Part shown: positions 23,131 to 31,550 of the stretch, piece by piece | Numbering within the stretch: the stretch's first letter is position 1 | How the letters are laid out: each line of letters begins with the position of its first letter | Source of the DNA: Actinomycetes bacterium | GTDB taxonomy: Bacteria; Actinomycetota; Actinomycetes; Actinomycetales; Cellulomonadaceae | Assembly: GCA_021778635.1 (NCBI GenBank) | Contig: JAJYCD010000004.1 | Span: 1-64,000, forward strand | Direction: 5' to 3' | DNA: 64,000 nt | Program-made: the position numbers and the translations under genes | The notes under the pieces: generated by a model | Told to the model about the DNA's origin: nothing | The model's input: only the letters and a program-made list of their open reading frames with translations | Database searches by the model: none

Positions 23131-23991
23131 TCAGGGGCGCAGCTCGGCCAGTCGCGCCTTCTCCGCGGTGACGTCGAAGTCAGCGGGTGGCCAGTCGAGA
23201 TCGAGCGACTCGAGCGTCTCGGTGAGCAGCTCCGTGACCGCGAGGCGCGCGAACCACTTCTTGTCGGCCGGGACGACGTGCCACGGTGCGACGTCCGTCG
23301 AGGTGCGGTCCAGGACGGCTTGGTAGGCCTCCTGGTACGCGGACCACAGGACACGTTCGTCGAGGTCGTCCGGGTTGTACTTCCAGTGCTTGTCCGGTCG
23401 GTCGAGCCGTTCGCGCAGGCGTGCGCGCTGCTCGTCCAACGACACGAGGAAGGCAACCTTGACGATCGCGGTGCCGGCGTCCGCGACCGACCTCTCGAAC
23501 GCGTTGATCTCGTCGTAGCGGGCGTCCCAGACGTCGGGCGGCACGAGCCCGTGCACCCGGACGACCAGGACGTCCTCGTAGTGCGACCGGTCGAACACGC
23601 CCAGGTACCCGGGCGAGGGGAGCGCGTTGCGGATCCGCCAGAGGAACGGGTGCGAGCGCTCGGTCGTGGTCGGCACGCCGAACGACGTGTGCTGCACCCC
23701 TCCCGGGTCGACGAGCCCGACGACGTGGCGGACGATCCCGCCCTTGCCCGCGGTGTCCATGCCCTGCAGCACGAGAAGGACCGAGCGCCGCCCGCCGGAC
23801 CGCCCGTGCGCGTACAGCTTCTCCTGCAGGTCGGAGAGATGCGCGGCCCGCCTCGCCAGGTGGTCCTCGGCGTCGTCCCTGTCGCCGCGCCAGCCCGGCG
23901 TGCCACCGGCATCGGCCGTGGCGAACCGGAAGCCGGGTTCCGGTCGCAGGACCTCGGAGGCCGGGGCGGACCAGCGCTCGCTCGTGGACAT
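23131..23991 (-). CDS. ppk2: PPK2-family polyphosphate kinase
   Basis: A 286-residue P-loop kinase that transfers phosphate between polyphosphate and nucleotides. The Walker A is LQGMDTAGKGGIVRHV, Walker B-like FDRSHYEDVLVVRVHG, and the lid region includes VSLDEQRARLRERLDRPDKHWKYNP when read across residues 205-230 (key residues Arg and Lys). The N-terminal EDHLARRAAHLSDLQEKLYAHG helix is typical of the polyphosphate:nucleotide phosphotransferase subfamily. Whether it makes ADP, ATP or uses AMP cannot be read from the sequence. It lies 60 bases after treZ on the same strand and may be the last gene of the trehalose transcript. Confidence 0.92.
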   Translation of the reverse strand: MSTSERWSAPASEVLRPEPGFRFATADAGGTPGWRGDRDDAEDHLARRAAHLSDLQEKLYAHGRSGGRRSVLLVLQGMDTAGKGGIVRHVVGLVDPGGVQHTSFGVPTTTERSHPFLWRIRNALPSPGYLGVFDRSHYEDVLVVRVHGLVPPDVWDARYDEINAFERSVADAGTAIVKVAFLVSLDEQRARLRERLDRPDKHWKYNPDDLDERVLWSAYQEAYQAVLDRTSTDVAPWHVVPADKKWFARLAVTELLTETLESLDLDWPPADFDVTAEKARLAELRP

Positions 23992-24051
23992 CGTGTCTCC
24001 TCGCGTCGGGTGGGGTCAGGCTAGCCGCGTCCGGGCCGGACACCGTCCGCG

Positions 24052-25881
24052 TCAGGCGAGGACGGCGACGCTGCGCCCGGGCAGCACGACCGTGGCCTCC
24101 GAGCTGTCGGGTCCGGGCGGCGTCACGGTGCAGCCGGCCCAGGACGCCCGCACGTCGACCGGGCCGGTCAGTGTCACCGGGACCGTGCGGTCGCCCTCGG
24201 AGAGGTTCACGACGACGCGGGCGGCTCCGCGGTGCACGACGATCCAGCCGCGCCACGGCACACCGGCCCCGCCCGCCTCGTGCGCGGCGAGCGCCTCGTC
24301 CGCGCGGAACCGTACCGACGTCGCCGCGAGGTCACCCGAACCGAGGTCGGCGACGCTGCGGTGCAGGGCGATCAGCTGCCGGTACCAGTCCTGCAGGCGC
24401 CCGTGCTCCGGGTCGGCCGGCTCGGACCAGTCGAGCCGACTGTCGGCGAACGTCGCGGGGGACTGCGGGTCGGGTACCGTCACCTCGGACCCGTACAGCG
24501 CGGCCCAACCGTGGTCCCCGAACTCGGCCTGGCGCCCCTCCCGGACGGCTCGGGCGAGCTCGGGCTCGGGGTGGTCGGTGAAGTACTGCCACCGGGTGCG
24601 CGCCCCCCACTCCTCGCCCATGAAGAGCATCGGGGTGAACGGGGAGAGCAGCACGAGTGCCGCCTCGGCCGCCAGGGCGCCGGTGTCGAGGCGTTCGGAC
24701 GGCCGATCGCCCAGGGCGCGGTTCCCGACCTGGTCGTGGTCGGAGGCGAACACCACGAAGCGATGCCCGTCGGTACCGGCGGGCACGGGGCGGCCCCACG
24801 GGCGCCCGCGGAACGTCGACCAGGCGCCGTCGTGCACGAACGCACCGGTCAACGCGATGCGCAGGACCTCGGGGGAGCCGAAGTCGACGTAGTACCCGTG
24901 GCGCTCGCCGGTGACCAGGGCGTGGATCGCGTGGTGGACGTCGTCGGCCCACTGGGCCGTCATCCCCCAGCCGCCGCGCGCCGTCGGGGTCACCGAGACC
25001 GGGTCGTTCAGGTCGGACTCGGCGATCAGGGAGAGCGGCCGACCGAGCCCCGCGGCGAGACGAGCGACCTCGTCGGCGAGCTGGGCGAGCAGGTGCCGTG
25101 GGGAGCCGTCGACCAGCGCGTGGACCGCGTCCAGCCGCAGCGCGTCGACGTGGAAGTCGCGGAACCACTGCAGCGCACTGTCGCAGATCCACCGGCGGAC
25201 CTCGCGAGCCCCGTCGTCGTCGAGGTTGACGGCCGCCCCCCAGGGGGTCTGGTGCGCGTCGGTGAAGTACGGACCGAACGTCCCGAGATAGTTCCCGGAG
25301 GGGCCGAGGTGGTTGTGCACGACGTCGAGGCACACGGCGACACCCCGCGCGTGCGCGGCATCGACGAACGACTGCAGCCCGTGCGGGCCGCCGTACGGCT
25401 CGTGCACCGCGAACAGGCTGACGCCGTCGTACCCCCACCCGTGCGCGCCGTTGAACGCGGCGACGGGCATGAGCTCGACGAGGTCGACCCCGAGCTCGAC
25501 CAGGTGGTCGAGGCGACCGATGGCCGCGGCGAAGGTGCCCTCGGGCGTGAACGTCCCGACGTGGAGCTCGTAGGTGACCGCGCCGCGGGCGTCCCGGCCG
25601 ATCCAGCCGTCGTCGGTCCACCCGAACCGGTCCACGTCGAGCGCCCGGCTCGGGCCGTGCACCCCGTGCGGCTGCCAGCGGGAGCGCGGGTCCGGTCGCG
25701 GGTCTCCGCCGTCCACCGCGAAGGCGTAGTCCGTCCCGTGCGGAAGGCTGGTCTCGGCGACCCACCAGCTGCCGACGGAGCGCGACATGCCGATCCGTGC
25801 CTCGGTGCCGGCGTCTCCCGGGAGGACGAGCTCGACCGTCTCGGCCGAGGGCGCCCAGACGCGTGGGCTGACGTCGCTCAC
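24052..25881 (-). CDS. treZ: Malto-oligosyltrehalose trehalohydrolase
   Basis: A 609-residue GH13 enzyme that releases trehalose from malto-oligosyltrehalose. An N-terminal CBM48-like domain (VWAPSAETVELVLPG) precedes the barrel, which shows YELHVGTFTPEGTF, GWGYDGVSLFAVHEPYGGP, VCLDVVHNHLGPSGNYL, the nucleophile region VDALRLDAVHALVD, LIAESDLNDP with the acid/base Glu, and FASDHDQVGNRALGDR. The GTG at 25881 overlaps the treY stop as GTGA, giving translational coupling. Third gene of the glgX-treY-treZ operon; cytoplasmic. Confidence 0.95.
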   Translation of the reverse strand: MSDVSPRVWAPSAETVELVLPGDAGTEARIGMSRSVGSWWVAETSLPHGTDYAFAVDGGDPRPDPRSRWQPHGVHGPSRALDVDRFGWTDDGWIGRDARGAVTYELHVGTFTPEGTFAAAIGRLDHLVELGVDLVELMPVAAFNGAHGWGYDGVSLFAVHEPYGGPHGLQSFVDAAHARGVAVCLDVVHNHLGPSGNYLGTFGPYFTDAHQTPWGAAVNLDDDGAREVRRWICDSALQWFRDFHVDALRLDAVHALVDGSPRHLLAQLADEVARLAAGLGRPLSLIAESDLNDPVSVTPTARGGWGMTAQWADDVHHAIHALVTGERHGYYVDFGSPEVLRIALTGAFVHDGAWSTFRGRPWGRPVPAGTDGHRFVVFASDHDQVGNRALGDRPSERLDTGALAAEAALVLLSPFTPMLFMGEEWGARTRWQYFTDHPEPELARAVREGRQAEFGDHGWAALYGSEVTVPDPQSPATFADSRLDWSEPADPEHGRLQDWYRQLIALHRSVADLGSGDLAATSVRFRADEALAAHEAGGAGVPWRGWIVVHRGAARVVVNLSEGDRTVPVTLTGPVDVRASWAGCTVTPPGPDSSEATVVLPGRSVAVLA

Positions 25882-28394
25882 GAGGTGGCCCTCACCAGGA
25901 GCGCGACCGGGAGTCGGTCGAGCAGCGGCCCGACGGGCTGGACGCCGCCCAGGGTCGCGCGACCGGTCAGGACGTCGTGCCACTCGCCGTCGGGCAGAGC
26001 GACCGTGTGCTCGCCCCACCCCCCGAGCCGATCGAGAGCGATCGCGAGCCGTGTCGCGACGACGACGACCCGGGCGTCCCCGGCCACCATGCGCGCGTAG
26101 GAGATCGTGTGACCCGACGAGTGCGCGAGGGCGACGAACCCGGCCTCCGCGCCGACGAAAGCCTCGGGACTGTCACGTCGGGTCCGCAGCGCACGGGAGG
26201 TGACGACCAGCTTCTCGTCCGCGAGGTCGCGGGGACCCGCGCCGTCGTCGAGGCGAGCGAGCCGGGCCGCGATCGCGGCGGTGTGCACCGGCCGTCGGTT
26301 GTCCGGGTCGACCAGGGCGATCGAGGTCACCTCGGTGCCCTGGTAGACGTCGGCGACCCCGGGGAGGGTGAGCTGGACCAGAGTGGTGCCGAGCGTCGCG
26401 GCGCGCACCGCATCGCGGGTGCGCTCCTCCCAGGCGGTCAGCAGGGCGACCACCGCGGGATCGGCGAGAGCGCGACGAGCCACGTCCAGGACGGCGGACT
26501 CGTACGCCGCGTCCGGTGCGGTCCAGGTCGTCCGTGCGCCGGCCTCGCGCGTCGCCTTGACGAGATACGCGGCGAGCCGCTCGCCCTCGACCGGCCCGTC
26601 CGAGCTCCAGGTCCCCACGAGGGTCTGCCACAGGAGGTTCTCGGTCCGCCCGTCCAGCAGCGCGCTCCGGTACGCGGCGGATGCGGTGCGCAGTCGGTCG
26701 ACGAGTCGGGACCACTCGGTCGGTACCTCGGACAGGACGCCGAGGCGGGCACGCACGTCGCTGCTGCGCTTGGTGTCATGGGTCGACAGGGTCGTGAGGC
26801 CGAGGGGGGTCTGGGACTGCGCCCGCGCCGCCCAGGACGCGAGCTCGGTCGGGGTCAGCGCGAACCGCGCGGGTTCACCACCGACCTCGCACAGGCCGAC
26901 GAGCTGCGTCCAGCGGTAGAACGCGGTGTCCTCGACGCCCTTGGCCATCACGGCGCCGCAGGTCTGCTGGAACCGCACCACGAGCTCGTCCCGCCGCGCG
27001 CTGCGGGTCCGGCCCGCGCTGCCGGCCTCGCGACCGAGGAGGAGGTCGACCAGCACGTCCATGGTCTCGGCGCGCTCGGGGGCGAGCCTCTCGCGAGCGA
27101 TCCGCGCAGCGGTCTCGAGCGCGTCGACGGAGTCCGGGTGCACGGGCGCACCGGGGACGACGTACGCGCGGTAGCGGTCGAACGCGACGAGCAGCTCGAC
27201 CAGGCAGTCGTGCAGCGAGCGCCAGGTGTGGTCCCGGAGGCGGAGGTCCTCGTGGCAGATGGTGGCGGCGAGCTCGGTGAGGCGGTACACCTCCGCGTAC
27301 AGCGCGCCGTCGACGATCTCGCGCTTCGCCGCCTCGACGATCGACGGGAGCGCGTCGGAGGTGTCGCCGGTGAGGCGGTGCATCACGGAGCCGAGCACCG
27401 CGGCGCCGCTCGGGTCGACGAACGCCTGCTGGATGCGCCACAGGGCGTCGTAGCCGGTGGTCCCGGCGGTGTCCCAGTCGCCCGGGAGCTCCTCGTCGCC
27501 CTGCAGGATCTTCTCGACGACGACCCACGCGCCGCCCGAGCGCTCCCGCAGGCGCGACAGGTAGCCGGCAGGGTCGGCGAGGCCGTCGGGGTGGTCGATC
27601 CGCAGCCCGTCGATGGTTCCGTCGGCGATCAGGTCGAGCACGAGCGCATGGGTCGCGTCGAACACGTCGGGGTCCTCGACGCGGATCGCGGCCAGGGTCT
27701 CGACGTCGAAGAACCGCCGGTAGTTGAGCTCCTCGTCGGCCACCCGCCAGTACGCGAGGCGGTAGTGCTGGCGCTCGACGAGCTCGCCGAGCGGCAGCTG
27801 CTCGGTTCCCGCCCGGACCGGGAACACGTGGTCGTGGTAGCGGAGGACCGTGCGCGGTGCATCCTCGCCGGGGATCGTCGCGACGTCGAGGACGAGCTCG
27901 TCCCGGGCGAGCACCGTGCCGATGCGGTCGCCGAGCACGGGCATGAGGACCGCGCCCGCGCCGGCCGACCAGTCGACGTCGAACCAGGCCGCGTACGGCG
28001 ACTCGGGACCGTCGGCCAGCACGGACCACAACGCGCGGTTGTGCCACGCCGGGGTCGGGACGGCCATGTGGTTGGGGACGATGTCCAGCACGAGCCCGAG
28101 ACCGGCGGCGCGCGCCGTGGCGGCGAGCCGCCGCAGCGCCGGGAGACCGCCGAGGGCCGGTGCGATCTCCCGGTGGTCCACGACGTCGTACCCGTGGGTC
28201 GAGCCGGGCGCCGCCCGGAGCACGGGGGAGAGGTAGACGTGCGTGACGCCGAGGTCGGCCAGGTACGGCACGCGCGCGCCGACGTCGTCGAACGTGAGGT
28301 CCTCGCCGAGCTGGACCCGGTAGGTCGAGACCGGGACCGGTCGACCTGGTGCGGGCAGTCGCCGCGCCGGGGTCGTCGTCCGGGTGTCCGTCAC
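25878..28394 (-). CDS. treY: Malto-oligosyltrehalose synthase
   Basis: An 838-residue GH13 enzyme that converts the reducing-end alpha-1,4 bond of maltodextrins to the alpha,alpha-1,1 bond of trehalose. Conserved parts are STYRVQLGEDLTFDDVGARVPYL, THVYLSPVLRAAPGSTHGYD, VLDIVPNHMAV, GLRIDHPDGLADP with the nucleophile Asp, WVVVEKILQGDEELP with the acid/base Glu, GVEDTAFYRWTQLVGLCEVG and LSTHDTKRSSDVRARL. Start is a GTG at 28394 overlapping the glgX stop as GTGA. Middle gene of the operon. Confidence 0.96.
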   Translation of the reverse strand: MTDTRTTTPARRLPAPGRPVPVSTYRVQLGEDLTFDDVGARVPYLADLGVTHVYLSPVLRAAPGSTHGYDVVDHREIAPALGGLPALRRLAATARAAGLGLVLDIVPNHMAVPTPAWHNRALWSVLADGPESPYAAWFDVDWSAGAGAVLMPVLGDRIGTVLARDELVLDVATIPGEDAPRTVLRYHDHVFPVRAGTEQLPLGELVERQHYRLAYWRVADEELNYRRFFDVETLAAIRVEDPDVFDATHALVLDLIADGTIDGLRIDHPDGLADPAGYLSRLRERSGGAWVVVEKILQGDEELPGDWDTAGTTGYDALWRIQQAFVDPSGAAVLGSVMHRLTGDTSDALPSIVEAAKREIVDGALYAEVYRLTELAATICHEDLRLRDHTWRSLHDCLVELLVAFDRYRAYVVPGAPVHPDSVDALETAARIARERLAPERAETMDVLVDLLLGREAGSAGRTRSARRDELVVRFQQTCGAVMAKGVEDTAFYRWTQLVGLCEVGGEPARFALTPTELASWAARAQSQTPLGLTTLSTHDTKRSSDVRARLGVLSEVPTEWSRLVDRLRTASAAYRSALLDGRTENLLWQTLVGTWSSDGPVEGERLAAYLVKATREAGARTTWTAPDAAYESAVLDVARRALADPAVVALLTAWEERTRDAVRAATLGTTLVQLTLPGVADVYQGTEVTSIALVDPDNRRPVHTAAIAARLARLDDGAGPRDLADEKLVVTSRALRTRRDSPEAFVGAEAGFVALAHSSGHTISYARMVAGDARVVVVATRLAIALDRLGGWGEHTVALPDGEWHDVLTGRATLGGVQPVGPLLDRLPVALLVRATS

Positions 28395-30637
28395 GAACGA
28401 GCCGTCTGCGCCGCGGTGGCCGCCGAGGCGTCCGGGAGAGTGTCCGCCGGGGAGGCGGCCGGAGTGTCCGCCGACGTCACGGCTGACGCCGGATCGGGAG
28501 CGGGGACCGATGCGATCTCACGACGGAGCAGCGGCGGGCGCGTCAGGACGACGAGGGAGCGGTGCTCGAGAGCGACCTCGGCGCCCGCCCGGAACACGGT
28601 GCCCGGGGTGACCTGGGAGTCGGTGTCGAGCACCGCCGTCCACGTGACGCCGTACTCCTCGCCGGGCAGCGTGAACGGCAGCTTCTCCGCCTGCGCGTTG
28701 AACAGGACCAGGAAGCTGTCGTCGACGATCTCCTCGCCGCGCAGGTCCGGCTCCATGATCGCGTCGCCGTTGAGGAAGACCATCACCGCGCGGGCGTGGT
28801 CCTCGTGCCACGCGGAGTCGGACATGTGCTGGCCGGTCGGCGTGAGCCAGGCGATGTCGCGCAGCTCGGACTCGCCGCCGTGCTCGGCCGATCCCGCGAA
28901 GAACCGACGCCGCCGGAAGACCGGGTGCTCGCGGCGCAGGTGGACCAGCGTGCGACTGAACTCGAGCAGCGCGGCCCGCGACGTGTCGATGTCCCAGTCG
29001 ACCCACGACAGGGCGTTGTCCTGGCAGTACACGTTGTTGTTGCCCTGCTGGGTGCGGCCGAGCTCGTCGCCGTGGGCGATCATCGGGACGCCCTGGGACA
29101 GCAGGAGCGTCGCCATGAAGTTGCGCTTCTGACGCGCGCGCAGCTTCATCACGTCCGGTGACGTCGTCGGACCCTCGACACCGCAGTTCCAGGACCGGTT
29201 GTGGCTCTCGCCGTCGTTGTTGCCCTCACCGTTGGACTCGTTGTGCTTCTCGTCGTACGAGACCAGGTCCGTCAGGGTGAAGCCGTCGTGCGCCGTGACG
29301 AAGTTCACCGACGCGATCGGGCGGCGGCCGGTGTGCTCGTAGAGGTCCGAGGAACCGGTGAGCCTGCTGGCGAACTCGCCGAGCGTCGACGGCTCGCCGC
29401 GCCAGAAGTCCCGGACGGTGTCGCGGTACTTCCCGTTCCACTCCGACCACAACGGGGGGAACCCGCCGACCTGGTAGCCGCCGTCGCCGAGGTCCCACGG
29501 CTCCGCGATGAGCTTGACCTGGGAGATCACCGGGTCCTGCTGGACGATGTCGAAGAAGGCCGACAGCCGGTCGACCTCGTGGAACTGCCGGGCGAGGGTC
29601 GCCGCGAGGTCGAACCGGAACCCGTCGACGTGCATGTCCTGCACCCAGTAGCGCAGCGAGTCCATGATCAGCTGCAGCACGTGCGGCGACCGCATGAGCA
29701 GCGAGTTCCCGGTGCCGGTCGTGTCGAAGTAGTGCGCCTGGTCCTCGTCCACGAGCCGGTAGTAGTTCGCGTTGTCGATGCCGCGGAAGCCGAGCGTCGG
29801 GCCCAGGTGGTTGCCCTCGGCCGTGTGGTTGTACACGACGTCGAGGATCACCTCGATGTCGGCCGCGTGCAGGGCCTTGACCATGCTCTTGAACTCCTGG
29901 ACCTGCTGGCCGCCGTCCGGGTACGCCGCGTAGCCGTTGTGCGGTGCGAAGAAGCCGATCGTGTTGTAGCCCCAGTAGTTGGACAGCCCCTTGGCCACGA
30001 GGGACGGGTCGTTGACGAACTGGTGGACCGGCATGAGCTCGACCGCGGTCACGCCGAGGGACGTGAGGTGCTCGATCACGGCCGGGTGGGCGAGCGCGGC
30101 GTAGGTGCCGCGCTGCTCCTCGGGGACACCCGGGTGCAGCTCGGTGAGACCGCGCACGTGCGCCTCGTAGATGACGCTGTTGTGGTACTCGTGCTGCGGC
30201 GGCCGGTCGTGGCCCCAGTCGAAGAACGGGTTGACGACGACGCACGTCATGGTGTGGCCGAGGGAGTCGTCGTCGTTGCGCTGGTTCTCGTCGCCGAACT
30301 CGTACGAGAAGAGCGACGGGTCACCGTCGACGCGACCGTCGATCGCCTTCGCGTACGGGTCGAGGAGCAGCTTCGACGGGTTGCAGCGCTGCCCGTTGGC
30401 CGGGTCGTAGGGACCGTGGACGCGGTACCCGTAGTGCTGGCCGGGCTGAAGCGCCGGGACGTACCCGTGCCACACGAAGGCGTCCACCTCCGGGAGGTCG
30501 ATCCGCTCCTCGGTGCCGTCCGGTGCGATGAGGCACAGCTCGACACGCTCGGCCGCCTCGGAGAAGAGCGCGAAGTTCGTCCCGGTTCCGTCGTAGGTCG
30601 CTCCGAGCGGGTACGCACGTCCTGGCCAGATCTGCAT
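28391..30637 (-). CDS. glgX: Glycogen debranching enzyme (isoamylase type)
   Basis: A 748-residue GH13 debranching enzyme (GlgX/TreX) that removes alpha-1,6 branches and supplies linear maltodextrins to TreY. It starts MQIWPGRAYPLGATYDGTGTN with the CBM48 domain, then shows IYEAHVRGLTELHPGVP, ELMPVHQFVND, YWGYNTIGFFAPHNGYAA, ILDVVYNHTAEGN, VDGFRFDLAATLAR, LIAEPWDLGDGGYQVG and VTAHDGFTLTDLVSYD. The last ~45 residues after the beta domain are Ala/Pro/Asp-rich and look disordered, an extension not needed for the family fold. The ATG at 30637 matches the family N-terminus. First gene of the treXYZ-type operon; stop overlaps treY start. Confidence 0.95.
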   Translation of the reverse strand: MQIWPGRAYPLGATYDGTGTNFALFSEAAERVELCLIAPDGTEERIDLPEVDAFVWHGYVPALQPGQHYGYRVHGPYDPANGQRCNPSKLLLDPYAKAIDGRVDGDPSLFSYEFGDENQRNDDDSLGHTMTCVVVNPFFDWGHDRPPQHEYHNSVIYEAHVRGLTELHPGVPEEQRGTYAALAHPAVIEHLTSLGVTAVELMPVHQFVNDPSLVAKGLSNYWGYNTIGFFAPHNGYAAYPDGGQQVQEFKSMVKALHAADIEVILDVVYNHTAEGNHLGPTLGFRGIDNANYYRLVDEDQAHYFDTTGTGNSLLMRSPHVLQLIMDSLRYWVQDMHVDGFRFDLAATLARQFHEVDRLSAFFDIVQQDPVISQVKLIAEPWDLGDGGYQVGGFPPLWSEWNGKYRDTVRDFWRGEPSTLGEFASRLTGSSDLYEHTGRRPIASVNFVTAHDGFTLTDLVSYDEKHNESNGEGNNDGESHNRSWNCGVEGPTTSPDVMKLRARQKRNFMATLLLSQGVPMIAHGDELGRTQQGNNNVYCQDNALSWVDWDIDTSRAALLEFSRTLVHLRREHPVFRRRRFFAGSAEHGGESELRDIAWLTPTGQHMSDSAWHEDHARAVMVFLNGDAIMEPDLRGEEIVDDSFLVLFNAQAEKLPFTLPGEEYGVTWTAVLDTDSQVTPGTVFRAGAEVALEHRSLVVLTRPPLLRREIASVPAPDPASAVTSADTPAASPADTLPDASAATAAQTARS

Positions 30638-30743
30638 GCGGACAAGACTGCCAGTCCGAGCGCCCCGCGTCGTCATCAACGGTGCGGTCAGCACGGTCGA
30701 CCCGCGACTGCTCCTCGGTCGGACCGAGCCCCGCACCCGTGGC

Positions 30744-31409
30744 TCACGCCGCGGGGCTCGCGGTCGATCGAGCGGGTCTGTGCCGAGGTGCGCGCAGGTG
30801 CTGCAGCGCATCGAGCAGGACCCGGTTGAAGGCGATCGGCGCGTGGGTGTTGACGTCGTGACCCGCACCCGGCACCACGGTCAGGAAGGTCCCGGGGCGG
30901 GCCGCGAGGAAGCGACGCTCCTCGAGCCGGAGCGGATCGAGACGGCCGTTGACGAGCCACACCGGGACGAGGATGCGGCGCAGGTCGCCGAGGACCGAGT
31001 GTCCGCTGAGTGCCGCGAGCATGTCCGTGACGACGTGCCAGGTTCCGCCGCGAGGACGCCGGAGCCGAGCGATCTGCTGCGACACGCGGCGGTAGGAGGT
31101 CAGCGGCTTGCCGCGGATCTCCGTCGAGCAGCCGGACACGAGGACTCCCGCGAGCTTGTCGTGATGGTCCGCCGCGTAGGCCAGCGCCGAGTAGCCGCCG
31201 AGCGAGAGACCGACGAGGAGCGGAGGGCTCGCGCACCCGTCGACCGCGCGGTCGATCGTCTCGAGGGCACCGGCGAGCGTGAAGCGCTCCGACGTCCGGG
31301 CGCCGTGCCCGGGAAGGTCGACCGCGACGCAGTCATGGCCGGAGAGTCCCATCGCGACCACCTGGGCGGACCAGATGTCCGCGGACGTGCGTGTGCCGTG
31401 GACGAACAC
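30744..31409 (-). CDS. Alpha/beta hydrolase with no canonical full-length start
   Basis: A 221-residue alpha/beta hydrolase by this start. It shows the oxyanion segment FVHGTRTSADIW, the nucleophile elbow VGLSLGGYSALAYAADH, the acid in VPVWLVNGRLDPLRLEERRF and the His in VVPGAGHDVNTHAPIAF, giving an intact Ser-Asp-His triad. The only ATG/GTG/TTG in frame after the upstream ABC-transporter stop is the GTG at 31409, which cuts into the first beta-strand; the frame continues upstream without stops to 31550, reading PWWPPPERTSIIDRPLVFVHG, which looks like a plausible N-terminus. No ribosome site precedes the GTG. Either a non-standard start codon is used or the protein is N-terminally trimmed. 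Substrate unknown. Confidence 0.72.
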   Translation of the reverse strand: MFVHGTRTSADIWSAQVVAMGLSGHDCVAVDLPGHGARTSERFTLAGALETIDRAVDGCASPPLLVGLSLGGYSALAYAADHHDKLAGVLVSGCSTEIRGKPLTSYRRVSQQIARLRRPRGGTWHVVTDMLAALSGHSVLGDLRRILVPVWLVNGRLDPLRLEERRFLAARPGTFLTVVPGAGHDVNTHAPIAFNRVLLDALQHLRAPRHRPARSTASPAA

Positions 31410-31550
31410 GAGGGGGCGGTCGATGATGGACGTCCGTTCCGGGGGAGGCCACCAGGGTACGCGGTCAACCTGGGAGCGCCCCGATCGTCCGGTACCCGGC
31501 CGTGCCGCGCCCCGGCGCGCGCTGCGACTCCGCTCGACGGTCCCCGACCG

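Noticed and set aside
25977..29132. 1051-codon plus-strand open frame opposite treY and glgX
   Set aside because: Composition is that of an antisense shadow and the minus strand has clear GH13 motifs throughout.
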